Assembly: GCF_016901695.1 (NCBI RefSeq)
Contig: NZ_JACJKS010000011.1
Coordinates: 1-64,000 of the forward strand
DNA length: 64,000 bases
Direction: 5' to 3'
Origin: Mordavella massiliensis
GTDB lineage: Bacteria > Bacillota > Clostridia > Lachnospirales > Lachnospiraceae
In this document: positions 53,701 to 61,886 of the stretch, piece after piece
How positions within the stretch are numbered: the first letter of the stretch is position 1
How the letters are laid out: the number at the start of each line of letters is the position of its first letter
Program-made: the position numbers and the translations under genes
The notes under the pieces: model-generated
Database searches by the model: none
What the model was told of the DNA's origin: nothing
What the model saw: only the letters and a program-made list of their open reading frames with translations

Positions 53701-54180
53701 AGCCGCCTCCTTCGCCTCCTCGTAGAGGCCCCGGACCGCGTTTCTGGCCACCTCGCCGGCCAGGCAGGCGCTCAGGGCGATGATCCCCTCGTGGAACTCC
53801 TCCAGGAGCTCCATGTCCACCCGGGGCTTGTAATAGTATCCTTCTGTAAACCCGCGGGAGACGAGCTTCACCAGGTTGTGGTAGCCGGTCTCGTTCTCCG
53901 CCAGCAGCACCAGGTGGTAGTAGCGGCTCTCGCTGTTTCCCTTCGCCTCCTTGTCAAACCGCGAGCCGGGTGCCACGTAGACCTCGCAGCCCAGGATGGG
54001 CTTGATCCCCGCCGCCTTCGCCGCCTTGTAGAAGTCGATGACGCCGTACATGACGCCGTGGTCCGTGATGGCCACGCTGTCCATGCCCAGCTCCTTCACC
54101 CGCGAGATGCATTCTTTTATTTTATTGGATCCGTCCAGCAGACTGTACTCCGTGTGGACGTGCAGATGTGCAAAACTCAT
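50704..54180 (-). CDS. dnaE: DNA polymerase III alpha subunit (DnaE)
   Basis: 1158 residues, typical of the Firmicute DnaE. The PHP domain begins at once (HLHVHTEYSLLDGS, residues 5-18). The polymerase core has catalytic aspartates in PDIDVDF (about 395-401) and GPGRGSAAGSLVAY. The tandem HhH region and OB-fold (about 980-1060, VGGMITGRTIKH) complete it. It elongates DNA, in low-GC Gram-positives mainly after primer synthesis, beside PolC. The ribosome site GGAAGGGAGG lies in one arm of a hairpin described separately. Confidence 0.96.
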   Translation of the reverse strand: MSFAHLHVHTEYSLLDGSNKIKECISRVKELGMDSVAITDHGVMYGVIDFYKAAKAAGIKPILGCEVYVAPGSRFDKEAKGNSESRYYHLVLLAENETGYHNLVKLVSRGFTEGYYYKPRVDMELLEEFHEGIIALSACLAGEVARNAVRGLYEEAKEAALRYEQIFGKDNFFLELQDHGMPEQQMVNQALVRMSRETGIGLVATNDVHYTYADDVKPHDILLCLQTGKKLADEDRMRYEGGQYYIKSEAEMSALFPYAPEALANTQKIADRCKVEIEFGVTKLPKYDVPEGRTSWDYLQELCRKGLAERYQPVTEELRERLDYELSVIHDMGYVDYFLIVWDFIKYARDHDIMVGPGRGSAAGSLVAYSLGITSIDPIRYQLLFERFLNPERVSMPDIDVDFCFERRQEVIDYVVRKYGPDRVVQIVTFGTMAARAVIRDVGRVMDLPYAFVDNIAKMIPQELNITLDKALEMNPELKRVCQEDAQVKELIDMSRRLEGLPRHTSMHAAGVVISQKAVEEYVPLSLGSDGSVTTQFTMTTLEELGLLKMDFLGLRTLTVIQNAVKLAEKSAGRKIDISQIDYDDQRVLESIGSGKTDGVFQLESAGMKSFMKELRPKSLEDVIAGISLYRPGPMDFIPQYVKGKNNTEAITYDCPQLEPILAPTYGCIVYQEQVMQIVRDLAGYTLGRSDLVRRAMSKKKGDVMQRERQNFVYGNPEEGVPGCLANGIDEKTANRIYDEMIDFAKYAFNKSHAAAYAVVSYQTAWLKYYYPVEFMAALMTSVIDNPPKVAEYIYACRQMGIAILPPDINRGEGNFSVDGGSIRYGLAAIKSIGRPVIQSIIEERERGGQFRSLKDFIERTSGRDVNRRTIENFIKAGAFDSLGGTRRQFMSIYVRILDQVNQEKKYSMTGQMSLFDLVDDDQKKEFDIPLPPVGEYDKETKLAFEKEVIGVYLTGHPLEDYEEKWRRNISKTTLDFQIDENTGRAKVQDGARETVGGMITGRTIKHTKNNKMMAFLTLEDLLGTVEIVVFPRDYEKYQRLVEQDAKVFIRGRVSEEDDAPSKLICESVIPFAKTKRELWIQYKDKASYLEDEARLFDMLRASDGDDEVVIYCRAEKAVKRLPAGRNIYIEPGILSRLTNYFGESCVKVVEKSIESIG

Positions 54181-54188
54181 ATAAAAAG

Positions 54189-54248
54189 GCCTCCCTTCCG
54201 GACGCAGTCATTTGAAAACATTGTACTACGTTTGGAAGGGAGGCGCAA
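54189..54248 (-). promoter_or_regulatory. dnaE promoter with a Shine-Dalgarno-hiding hairpin
   Basis: Perfect 11-bp inverted repeat: GCCTCCCTTCC (minus strand, from 54244-54234) pairs with GGAAGGGAGGC (54199-54189), which contains the dnaE ribosome site. Between them lies TACAAT (54220-54225), with TTGCGC (54243-54248) 17 bp upstream. A transcript started here lacks the first arm; a read-through transcript from upstream genes contains both and would mask the site. Confidence 0.5.
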
Positions 54249-54274
54249 GAATTCTGTGTTTCACTGCCCGTTGA

Positions 54275-54508
54275 CTACCCGTTGATCATGAAGCTGACCA
54301 GTCTGTCGATATCCTCTTTCTCGTAAGCGATGATCTCCAGCTCCGGGATCTCGCCGCCCGAGAAGATGTTCGCCATGGACACGTACTGGGACAGCTTGGA
54401 CTTCAGGTTCAGGCGGTCTCCCTCGCCTGTCACGAGCTCCACCCTTCCCTTGCAGTTGTCGATGACCTGGAAAAACTTGTCGATATTTGTAATGTTCTGT
54501 ACTTTCAT
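54275..54508 (-). CDS. Small conserved hypothetical protein
   Basis: 77 residues (NITNIDKFFQVIDNCKGRVE, GEGDRLNLKSKLSQYVSMAN, AYEKEDIDRLVSFMING). Short mixed alpha/beta protein, recurrent in Lachnospiraceae, sometimes annotated as 'polya polymerase' without proof. AAAGGAAC precedes the ATG. It lies between cvfB and dnaE on the same strand. Confidence 0.75.
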   Translation of the reverse strand: MKVQNITNIDKFFQVIDNCKGRVELVTGEGDRLNLKSKLSQYVSMANIFSGGEIPELEIIAYEKEDIDRLVSFMING

Positions 54509-54575
54509 TTCTATCTGTTCCTTTCTGAGGCTTTGCGGCGCTTCCGCCTGTCTCCATCCCCATTATAGCCGTTTT

Positions 54576-55406
54576 TTACTTAATTGCAATGCTTTTCTCG
54601 CGGATCTCGATCTTCCCCTCCTTGAGGAGGCGGCCCACCGCCCGCTTGAACGCGTTCTTGCCAAAGCCGAACTGGGCCCGGATCAGCTCCGGATCCGCCT
54701 TGTCCGTAAAGGGCAGCTCCCCGCCGTTTTCCAGCAGCTTGTCCATGACTGCCTGCGCGTCCGCGTCCATCTGGATGAAGGCCTTCTCCCGGACGCTCAA
54801 GTCCAGCTTTCCGTCCGGCTTCACGTCCGTCACCCGGGCGCTGATCCGGTCGCCCACCTTGTATCTGCCCGACGCTTCCCGGCGGGGGATCAGGGCGCAG
54901 TACCGGTCGTCCACCGCCACGAAGAGGCCGAAGTTCAGGCTCTTCTCATAGATGATGCCCTGCACCCGGTCGTCCTTTTTGTAGGGGGAGTTCTTCTCCA
55001 GCCTGTCGTACACTTTCATGGTGGCGCACAGCCGGCCGCTCTTGTCTGTGTAGAGGCCAACGAGGCACTCGTCCCCCGGCTTCACCCTGGCGGTCTGCTG
55101 CTTGAAGGGCAGGAAGAGATCCTTTTCAAGCCCCCAGTCCAGGAACGCCCCGATGGCGCCTGTGTCCTTCACTTTCAGGGCCTTCACCTCGCCCATCCGG
55201 ATCTTCGGCACGTGGGTCGTGGCGATGATGCGGTCTTTGGAATCCCGGTAGAGAAATACATCCACCGCATCCCCGATGCCCGCCCCCTCCGGCACCTGCC
55301 GGGCCGGGAGCAGGACTTTGTCCTCCTTTGTGCCCAGATACACGCCGAAATCCGTCGTCTTCACGATCTCCAGCGTCACGTTTCTTCCCAGTTTTTCCTC
55401 TAACAT
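54576..55406 (-). CDS. cvfB: S1-type RNA-binding protein, CvfB family
   Basis: 276 residues from the ATG at 55406, which follows CAGGAGAG and overlaps the thioesterase stop by 7 bp. It has three S1-like OB domains (VTLEIVKTTDFGVYL, GAIGAFLDWGLEKDLFL, VQGIIYEKSLNFGLFVAVDD) and a C-terminal winged helix (FGKNAFKRAVGRLLKEGKIE). CvfB proteins bind RNA and affect virulence-factor expression in staphylococci. Here a general RNA-related role is likely. Confidence 0.88.
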   Translation of the reverse strand: MLEEKLGRNVTLEIVKTTDFGVYLGTKEDKVLLPARQVPEGAGIGDAVDVFLYRDSKDRIIATTHVPKIRMGEVKALKVKDTGAIGAFLDWGLEKDLFLPFKQQTARVKPGDECLVGLYTDKSGRLCATMKVYDRLEKNSPYKKDDRVQGIIYEKSLNFGLFVAVDDRYCALIPRREASGRYKVGDRISARVTDVKPDGKLDLSVREKAFIQMDADAQAVMDKLLENGGELPFTDKADPELIRAQFGFGKNAFKRAVGRLLKEGKIEIREKSIAIK

Positions 55407-56116
55407 CTCTTCTCTCCTGTCAGTTCCACAACTGCGTAGGGCCTGCCGCCCTCGTCGCACAGCTCCACAACTGTCCTTCCTTCTTCTCTGGCTGTCCGCG
55501 GGCAGATCACATCCCCCAGCACCGCCGACTTCTTGTACTCCACGCGCACCTGGCGCACCAGCATCTCCTCCCCGATGGACTCCAGCGCCATCTGCACGTA
55601 CTGGCAGTTGTTGACGTGCTCGTTCGTGTCAATGTGGTACTTGCGCACCGGGAACGGCTCCGCCTCGGCAAGCTCTGCCGGCAGGGCGATCTTCCTGGGC
55701 GCGTACGCCATCTCAAGGGGCTCCTGGGTGCCGTATTTCTCAATGTCCTCCGGGTCGGGCCGCACGGGGCGTCCCCGCTCCAGGTCCATGAACACCCAGA
55801 TGGAATTGGCGTAGGCCGCTTTCCGCCCCGCCTCGTCCCACATGCAGAAGTTCCGGTGGCCGTAGAGGCCGTTGAACTCCGTGGCCCAGGTGCCCACCCG
55901 GATCTTCTCCCCGATCCTTGGATAGCGCTCCGCCACGATCTGCCAGGACGAGAGCACCCACGCCTTCTTCTTCTCCTTCAGGTAGTCGATCCCCACTCCG
56001 ATATCCTCCGAGTGGAAGATGCTACAGTCCTGAAAATAGTTGATGATCCCCGGCAGGGTGATCGTCTCGTGGTGGTCCGCCTCGCTGAACCTTACTCTGC
56101 TGTCAAATGCATACAT
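55400..56116 (-). CDS. Acyl-ACP thioesterase
   Basis: 238 residues, double hotdog fold of the FatA/bacterial acyl-ACP TE family. The second hotdog's catalytic set is visible: HIDTNEHVNNCQYVQMALES, with Asn and His of NEHVNN. The first half has HHETITLPGIINYFQDCS and WATEFNGLYGHRNF. It releases fatty acids from acyl carrier protein. It starts one base after the CDF gene stop. Confidence 0.9.
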   Translation of the reverse strand: MYAFDSRVRFSEADHHETITLPGIINYFQDCSIFHSEDIGVGIDYLKEKKKAWVLSSWQIVAERYPRIGEKIRVGTWATEFNGLYGHRNFCMWDEAGRKAAYANSIWVFMDLERGRPVRPDPEDIEKYGTQEPLEMAYAPRKIALPAELAEAEPFPVRKYHIDTNEHVNNCQYVQMALESIGEEMLVRQVRVEYKKSAVLGDVICPRTAREEGRTVVELCDEGGRPYAVVELTGEKRC

Positions 56117-56117
56117 C

Positions 56118-57305
56118 TTACTCTTCCTCTCCCTGTGCCATGTAACTTTTCTCCACCGTGATCACGCACTGGTATCTGTGGTCGATCTGCTGGAGTTTTT
56201 TTCTTACTTTCTTTACCAGTTTCCTCTCCTCGTCCTCCGCGTAGCCGTAGGGGACGACCATGTCGAAGATCACGTTCACCCGCTCCTTTCCTTCCACCAC
56301 CCGCAGGTCGTGGATGGAGACGCGGGGATCGACGGCTGCCACCGTCTCCTCCGCCTGGCGCTTCACCGCCAGGATCTTCTCATCCTTTGTCTCCACGGGG
56401 TCCATGTGGATCACGAGGAACATGCCAAGCTGCCGGGCCGCGTCCCGCTCGATCCGGTCGATGATCTCGTGGGACGTCTCGATGTCCACATCATTGGGGA
56501 CCTCCGCGTGGATGGACGCCATGTTGCGCCCCGGTCCGTAATTATGTACGATCAGGTCGTGGCTTCCCACGATCCCGTCATAGTCCTCCACAAACGCGGT
56601 GATCTTCCGGTAGTCCTCCGGATCGATGGCCTCCCCCAGAAGGGGCCGCAGCGTGTCCCTGGCAATGCCGATGCCGGCCCACATGACGACGAGGGAGACG
56701 CACAGTCCCACGAACCCGTCGATGTTCCACCCGGTCGCGCTGAAGAAAAGAAGGGAGAACACCGTGGCCGACGTGGTGACCACGTCCCCGATGGCGTCCG
56801 CCGCCGTGGCCAGCATGACCTTGGAGTCGATCCGCCGGCCCAGCGTCCGGTTGAAGACGCTCATCCAGAGCTTCACGCAGATGGAAAGGAGCAGGATCAC
56901 GATGGAAAGCGCGCTGAACTCCATGTGCTGGGGCTGACGGATCCTGCCGATGGCGTCTTTCAAAAAGGTAAATCCCACCTCGATGACGAGGAAGGAGACA
57001 ACAAGCGCCGTGATGTACTCCATCCGCCCGTGGCCGAAGGGATGCTCGCTGTCCGCCGGCTTGCCGGCCATCTTCACCCCCACCAGGCCGATGACCGAGG
57101 AGGCCGCGTCCGACAGGTTGTTGAAGGCGTCCGCCGTGACGGAGATGCTGTGCATCAGAAGCCCGATCACCGCCTTGGCGGCGAAGAGGAGCACGTTGCA
57201 GAAGATGCCCACCAGCGAGGCCAGCGTCCCGTACCGGGTGCGCACCTCCAGCTCCTCTGTCTGCTCATAATCTTTTACAAAATGTCTGATCAAAAATTCT
57301 GTCAT
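56118..57305 (-). CDS. Cation diffusion facilitator transporter
   Basis: 395 residues. About six membrane helices. The metal site is visible: D59 and D63-66 region in DAFNNLSD, HPFGHGR at 88-94, and D170/D174 in DAIGD. A cytosolic ferredoxin-like C-terminal domain (about 225-395) is longer than usual. CDF proteins export Zn2+, Mn2+, Fe2+ or similar in exchange for protons. The DD/DD-type site, not HD/DD, argues against classic zinc YiiP/ZAT (D49-x3-D, H-x3-D) and fits Mn/Fe or broader range. Confidence 0.9.
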   Translation of the reverse strand: MTEFLIRHFVKDYEQTEELEVRTRYGTLASLVGIFCNVLLFAAKAVIGLLMHSISVTADAFNNLSDAASSVIGLVGVKMAGKPADSEHPFGHGRMEYITALVVSFLVIEVGFTFLKDAIGRIRQPQHMEFSALSIVILLLSICVKLWMSVFNRTLGRRIDSKVMLATAADAIGDVVTTSATVFSLLFFSATGWNIDGFVGLCVSLVVMWAGIGIARDTLRPLLGEAIDPEDYRKITAFVEDYDGIVGSHDLIVHNYGPGRNMASIHAEVPNDVDIETSHEIIDRIERDAARQLGMFLVIHMDPVETKDEKILAVKRQAEETVAAVDPRVSIHDLRVVEGKERVNVIFDMVVPYGYAEDEERKLVKKVRKKLQQIDHRYQCVITVEKSYMAQGEEE

Positions 57306-57329
57306 GTATCGTATCTGTCCTCTCCGGTA

Positions 57330-57983
57330 TCAGCGTCTGTCCCCGAAGAAAAACCAGCGGATCCTAAAGTCCGAGTAGGCGGTGACCATCTCGTACCCGT
57401 CCTCGCTGAGCACCCGCCCGAGCTGCCGCTTTCCCTCCTCGGGCACCCGGGCTGTCACCGCGTCCGTAAAGCAGAGGGACGGGTAGAGGCAGCACCACCA
57501 GTTGTGCCCCCGGGCGTCGCCGATGCGGACCCGGAGCGCGGTGTACTCCCCGGCCGGGAAAGTCACGTCGCCGTAGCTCTTCTCCGGGAAATAGTCCTTC
57601 ACAAGCTCCGCCTCCACCGGGTCCTCACATCCGTCCTGCTCCAGCCGCTCCCGCGCCTTTTCCTCCAGGTCTTTAAGATGCGCCCGGACCCAGTCCTTCG
57701 TCTGCTCCAGGCCGGCCCCCGCCGGCATCTGCTCCTCCATGTAGGCAAGGAGGGCCTCCCGGACCTCCAGCTTCCGCCTCTGGTCCGCCGCGCCGTCGCT
57801 GTCCGCCAGCACGTGGAACCGCAGCACTTCCCCTGCCAGCTCCTGCTGGGCCGCCGCCGTCCTGGCCTCCACAAGCATCCCCCTCTGGACGAGGAGAAAG
57901 CCTGTCAGGACCGCCGCCGAAAGAAGCGCCGCCGCAAGGCAGACGGCCTCCTTTTTCTTCCTGACGCTGTATCGTTTTTTCAT
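57330..57983 (-). CDS. spoIIR: Stage II sporulation protein R
   Basis: 217 residues. N-terminal signal/anchor helix (VCLAAALLSAAVLTGFLLVQ), then the SpoIIR domain with FHVLADSDGAADQ and WWCCLYPSLCF. SpoIIR is made in the forespore under sigma-F and triggers processing of pro-sigma-E in the mother cell. Its presence marks the host as a spore former. Confidence 0.93.
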   Translation of the reverse strand: MKKRYSVRKKKEAVCLAAALLSAAVLTGFLLVQRGMLVEARTAAAQQELAGEVLRFHVLADSDGAADQRRKLEVREALLAYMEEQMPAGAGLEQTKDWVRAHLKDLEEKARERLEQDGCEDPVEAELVKDYFPEKSYGDVTFPAGEYTALRVRIGDARGHNWWCCLYPSLCFTDAVTARVPEEGKRQLGRVLSEDGYEMVTAYSDFRIRWFFFGDRR

Positions 57984-58068
57984 AGTTATGTACCTCCTGA
58001 CCGGTCCCGCTCCCTGCGGGATCTATCAGGAGTGTTCACGCTTTTTCCTCTGCTTATGCAGGGCGCGC

Positions 58069-58746
58069 CTATTTTTTTGTGCGGATGGTGTCCATCACGG
58101 CCTCCACCTGGTTGTCCACATGCTGGCACACCACCTGGACGGCCTGGTCCTTCTGCCCTCTCTCGATGGTCTCGATGATCTCCTCGTGCTCGTCCATGAG
58201 CTGCTGATGGAAATCCGAGCGCTTCAGGTACTCCACCCGGTACCGGTACATCTGCTCCCGCAGATTGTTGAGAAGCTGGATCAGCTTCTGGTTGTCCGTG
58301 GCCAGGTAGATGACGTCATGGAACTTCACGTCCGCCTCCGCGATCCGGGTGATGTCCCCCTCCTGCAGGGAATCCCGGAAGGACGCAGCCGCGTCTTTAA
58401 GCTCCTGGATCTGCTCCGGCGTGATCTTCTCACAGGCCAGCTCCACTGCCAGCTCCTCCAGGGCCCGCCGCACTTCCAGCACGTCCCGCAGGCTCTTCTC
58501 TGTGATCTCCGCCACCTCGGCCCCCTTCCGGGGGATCATGAGCACCAGGCCTTCCAGCTCCAGCTTGCGGATGGCCTCCCGGATGGGCGTCCGGCTGACG
58601 CCCAGCTTGTTGGCCAGCTGGATCTCCATGAGCCGCTCCCCGGGCTTTAACTCGCCCCGGAGGATGGCCTGCCGGAGTGTGTTGAACACCACGTCCCGCA
58701 GGGGCAGATATTCATTCATGGTGACTTCAAAATTCGGTTCCTTCAT
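58069..58746 (-). CDS. GntR-family regulator (FadR/FCD subgroup)
   Basis: 225 residues. N-terminal winged helix (LKPGERLMEIQLANKLGVSR, TPIREAIRKLELEGLV). C-terminal helical FCD domain (about 90-215) with the metal-binding Asp/His pattern (EADVKFHDVIYLA, DEHEEIIETIERG). FCD regulators respond to small carboxylic acids. It starts at the base after the ispE stop, so the two are coexpressed, and its target is not evident. Confidence 0.9.
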   Translation of the reverse strand: MKEPNFEVTMNEYLPLRDVVFNTLRQAILRGELKPGERLMEIQLANKLGVSRTPIREAIRKLELEGLVLMIPRKGAEVAEITEKSLRDVLEVRRALEELAVELACEKITPEQIQELKDAAASFRDSLQEGDITRIAEADVKFHDVIYLATDNQKLIQLLNNLREQMYRYRVEYLKRSDFHQQLMDEHEEIIETIERGQKDQAVQVVCQHVDNQVEAVMDTIRTKK

Positions 58747-59622
58747 TTATTTCCTCCTGACATTGTGTACATTCGTGACATAGGCCTGCTTCACAGGCGT
58801 CTGCCTCTTCAGCCTGGCTGCCGCCGCCTTCGCCTTCCCGCGGGAGTCGAAGATGCCGAAGACAGTGGGGCCGCTGCCGCTCATCATGGCGTTCAGGGCG
58901 CCGGCCTCCCGCATGATCTCCTTGATCCTGCCAAGGACCGGGTACTCGGGCAGCATCACCTGCTCCAGGACATTGCCCATGCCGGCGGCCACCTTGTAAA
59001 GGTCGCCCGCCTCCAGTCCCGCCAGGATGGCGTCGATATCCGGATGCTCCCGGACGCCCTCCCGGTCGATCTTCTCATACACGGTCTTCGTGGAAGCCGA
59101 GAGGGGCGGCTTGGCGATCAGCACATGGCACTTCGGCATGGGCGGCAGGGGCGTCAGGATCTCGCCGATCCCCTCCGCCAGCACGGTGCCGCGCATGATG
59201 CAGTAGGGCACGTCCGCCCCCAGGGTCACGCCCCGCTCCATGAGCCCTTCCATGGAGAGCCCCAGGCCGAACATCCGGTTCATGCCGAAGAGGACCGCCG
59301 CCGCGTTGGAGCTGCCGCCGGCCATGCCGGCCGCCACCGGGATATGCTTGTCCAGCCGGATCTTAAGCCCCTCCTGTATGCCGAACTCCTCTGTGAGGAG
59401 CGCGGCCGCCTTGTAGGCGATGTTGTTCTCACCTACCGGCAGGTAGGACAGGTTCGTCTCGATCTCTATGCCGGGCTCCGCCTTCTTCGCAAGCGTCACC
59501 CGGTCGTAGAGATAGACGGTCTGCATGACCATCCGCACATCGTGGTAGCCGTTGTCCCTGCGGCCCAGGATGTCAAGTCCAAGATTGATCTTTCCCAGTG
59601 CTTTCAACTCCAGTTTATCCAT
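58747..59622 (-). CDS. ispE: 4-diphosphocytidyl-2-C-methyl-D-erythritol kinase
   Basis: 291 residues, GHMP kinase of the MEP isoprenoid pathway. Catalytic Lys in LGKINLGLDILG (about 10-20), ATP loop IPVAAGMAGGSSNAA (94-108), catalytic Asp in LGADVPYC, and C-terminal SGSGPTVFGIF. Phosphorylates CDP-ME at the 2-OH. Normal length. Confidence 0.95.
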   Translation of the reverse strand: MDKLELKALGKINLGLDILGRRDNGYHDVRMVMQTVYLYDRVTLAKKAEPGIEIETNLSYLPVGENNIAYKAAALLTEEFGIQEGLKIRLDKHIPVAAGMAGGSSNAAAVLFGMNRMFGLGLSMEGLMERGVTLGADVPYCIMRGTVLAEGIGEILTPLPPMPKCHVLIAKPPLSASTKTVYEKIDREGVREHPDIDAILAGLEAGDLYKVAAGMGNVLEQVMLPEYPVLGRIKEIMREAGALNAMMSGSGPTVFGIFDSRGKAKAAAARLKRQTPVKQAYVTNVHNVRRK

Positions 59623-59665
59623 TGTACTCTCCTTGTATCTTGTATACAGTGTACGTATAACGCAC

Positions 59666-61219
59666 TTACAGTATACCCATATTCTCCTTAAAAATCAACA
59701 ATTTATCCCCTGTTTTCGGCTCTCCTTCCTTCAGGCCGTTGGCCTCCCGGATGCCCTCCTCCGTCGCGCCGTAGCGCCTGGCGATGTCCCACAGCGTATC
59801 TCCCTCCCGGACGATGCAGCCTGTGATGCCGGGAGCGTTCTCCAATTCCTTCGGGTCCACGCTCTGCTCCTCCACGGAAGTGATGTTCCGGATCTTCTCC
59901 GGCCGGCGCAGGAAGAGGCGGAAGGAGAGGGCCGCCTTCACCTCGGCCTCGCCGCTTCCCAGGAGGCTGACCGAGAGCTGCTCCAGGCCTGCGCCGATGT
60001 CGCAGCGCATGGCCGGGGAAGCGCCCGGGCACTCGATGACCTGGGAGAAGGGGACCATGCCCTGCCAGGTGCCGAAGGGCCTGTCGTCGTCCGCACGCAC
60101 GTAGAGGAAACTCACGCTCAGGGCCCCCTCCACCAGGATCTCCCCCTCCTTGATCCGGGGCGGCTCCAGCTGCGGGTAGCCGCTGCTTTTCAGGATCTGC
60201 AGCGTGCCGTCCTGGATCTCCGGGAGGGTCAGGCGCTCCGTCAGCCTGCACCGGGAATTGTTCAGCATGACCAGGCTCTCCAGCTCCAGGTCCTCCCGCT
60301 CCAGGAGCAGGTTCCTGCCGGGGCTGTAGGCGTCCTCCAGGATCCGGACCGTCTCCTCCCTGTAGATGCAGCAGCGCACTTCCAGGGCCGCCTCCACGCC
60401 GAAGATCCGCAGTTCCCCGTCCTCATCCAGTCTCGCCTCGATAAGGGTCTCCCCCAGGCAGGCATGGACGCAGTGGTACAGATCCTCCCCGGCGCCGCCG
60501 GCGTCCAGCTTCCCCTCAAAGGGCACGGCCTGCTCCAGCCACTCCGTCTTCATGGTTTCCGTCTCGTAGAGGATGAAGACCTGCAGCTCGCCCCGCAGGA
60601 TGAGGGCCCCCTCCTCCAGCCTCGTGTCCAGCTTCCGCAGGTCCGCCTCCGCCAGAAGGACGGTGCCGATGCTCTCCTTCGCCGCCGGGAGCTGCACTTC
60701 CTCCCGGATCCGGCAGATATCCCGGCACGCGCCCGCGCGGGTGAGGATCTCTTTTGACGTCTGCTTCCTGCAAAGGGGCGCGTCCCCCTCCAGATCCGCG
60801 GTGATCTGCACCTCCCCGTCCCGCTGTGCGCCCGCCTCCAGGTCCACGGACGCCCGCAGGTTCACCTTCCGGGAGTTGATAAGGCCCGCCGTCAGCTCCG
60901 CACTGGCCCGCCTGACATAGAAGGCATCCGCCGGGTCCGCCTCGGCTGCGGCCGTCTCCTCAAAGGGGAGGCGGCCTGCAAGGGCTGCCAGTCCCCCGTC
61001 CTCCGTCTCGTAGAGCACCTGGTAAAAAAGCTGCCCCGCCACACGGAGGCTGCGCTCCGCGGGGCGGATCTCCTCCACATGGACGGAGCCGTCCGCGCAC
61101 ACCACCCGGGCCGCGTCCGCCTTCACCTCCGGGATATTGATGTCCCCGTCTACGTAGAACTGCACGGCCGTGTCCGGGCCGGTCTGACTTGTCTGCAAGG
61201 TCTGTTTGATCTGTTCCAT
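59666..61219 (-). CDS. SPOCS (DUF3794) and LysM protein
   Basis: 517 residues. Three DUF3794/SPOCS-type beta domains (about 30-150, 190-290, 340-450), then a LysM domain at about 465-512 (GDTLWDIARRYGATEEGIRE). SPOCS proteins are spore-coat or spore-cortex related; LysM binds peptidoglycan. No signal peptide, which fits delivery from the mother-cell cytosol. Upstream of ispE, downstream of a PrcB-like lipoprotein on the same strand. Confidence 0.88.
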   Translation of the reverse strand: MEQIKQTLQTSQTGPDTAVQFYVDGDINIPEVKADAARVVCADGSVHVEEIRPAERSLRVAGQLFYQVLYETEDGGLAALAGRLPFEETAAAEADPADAFYVRRASAELTAGLINSRKVNLRASVDLEAGAQRDGEVQITADLEGDAPLCRKQTSKEILTRAGACRDICRIREEVQLPAAKESIGTVLLAEADLRKLDTRLEEGALILRGELQVFILYETETMKTEWLEQAVPFEGKLDAGGAGEDLYHCVHACLGETLIEARLDEDGELRIFGVEAALEVRCCIYREETVRILEDAYSPGRNLLLEREDLELESLVMLNNSRCRLTERLTLPEIQDGTLQILKSSGYPQLEPPRIKEGEILVEGALSVSFLYVRADDDRPFGTWQGMVPFSQVIECPGASPAMRCDIGAGLEQLSVSLLGSGEAEVKAALSFRLFLRRPEKIRNITSVEEQSVDPKELENAPGITGCIVREGDTLWDIARRYGATEEGIREANGLKEGEPKTGDKLLIFKENMGIL

Positions 61220-61232
61220 CCTGCTCCTCCTT

Positions 61233-61652
61233 CTACCTTTCTGAAATGATCCGTTTCTCTGTATACGCGGTCCGCACCGCCGCGAAGGGCGCGCCCGCGG
61301 CCCCGGCTGCCTCCGCGTCTGATCCGGGGCCGGTCAGGCTGGCGCGGATCCGCAGGGTGTGCTCCGTCTCGGTCAGGCTCTCCACCCGGACGGTGTACCC
61401 GCCCGTCTCCTGCCTGCCGTACCCGACCGCTATGTAGAGCCACGTCCCGTCCCCGTAGGCGGCGAGAAACGGCTCCTCCCTCTCCCCGCTGATCCGCTCC
61501 TTAAGCGCCTCCGGCAGTTCTTCCTCCGCCGTCTCCTCATAGGACCGCGGCCAGCCGCCCGCTTCCTCCCGGTACAGGCCGCAGCCGCCGGATAAGAGGG
61601 CCAGCAGGAAGGCCGCCGGCAGAAAAAAACGCGCCGTCCTTTGTCCCACCAT
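61233..61652 (-). CDS. PrcB-like lipoprotein
   Basis: 139 residues from the ATG at 61652; other starts up to 61709 or a GTG at about 61664 are possible. Signal peptide with lipobox LSGGC. The rest (about 60-139; GTWLYIAVGYGRQETGGYTV, VESLTETEHTLRIRASL) matches the PrcB C-terminal/protease-inhibitor-like beta domain. It lies 13 bp before the SPOCS gene and may be coexpressed with it. Confidence 0.75.
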   Translation of the reverse strand: MVGQRTARFFLPAAFLLALLSGGCGLYREEAGGWPRSYEETAEEELPEALKERISGEREEPFLAAYGDGTWLYIAVGYGRQETGGYTVRVESLTETEHTLRIRASLTGPGSDAEAAGAAGAPFAAVRTAYTEKRIISER

Positions 61653-61766
61653 CTTCCCCGTCACGCAGACTTCCCTGCCAACACACATATTCTCTCTACC
61701 ATCATACACACTCCCTCTTTGAAAAATACCAGTTTTATGATAAGATGCTTATGATGCAGGATACGG

Positions 61767-61805
61767 AAGTCATGCTTTTCATGCTCGCATGAAAGAGCAT
61801 GACTT
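61767..61805. other. Long hairpin upstream of plsC
   Basis: AAGTCATGCTTTTCATGC / GCATGAAAGAGCATGACTT, about 17 pairs with one bulge and a 2-base loop. There is no T-run on either strand, so a terminator is unlikely. It may be a leader structure of plsC or a small repeat. Confidence 0.45.
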
Positions 61806-61886
61806 GAGGATCCGCAAAAACATGAGAAAGCAGCCCGACAGGGCGGATTTCGAATGTTTCTAAAACTTAAGAAAGGACCCACACCC

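Noticed and set aside
56040-58178. 712-codon plus-strand open frame
   Set aside because: Antisense to the CDF transporter and spoIIR; no family motif and no start signal.
59552-60757. 401-codon plus-strand open frame
   Set aside because: Antisense to the SPOCS/LysM gene.
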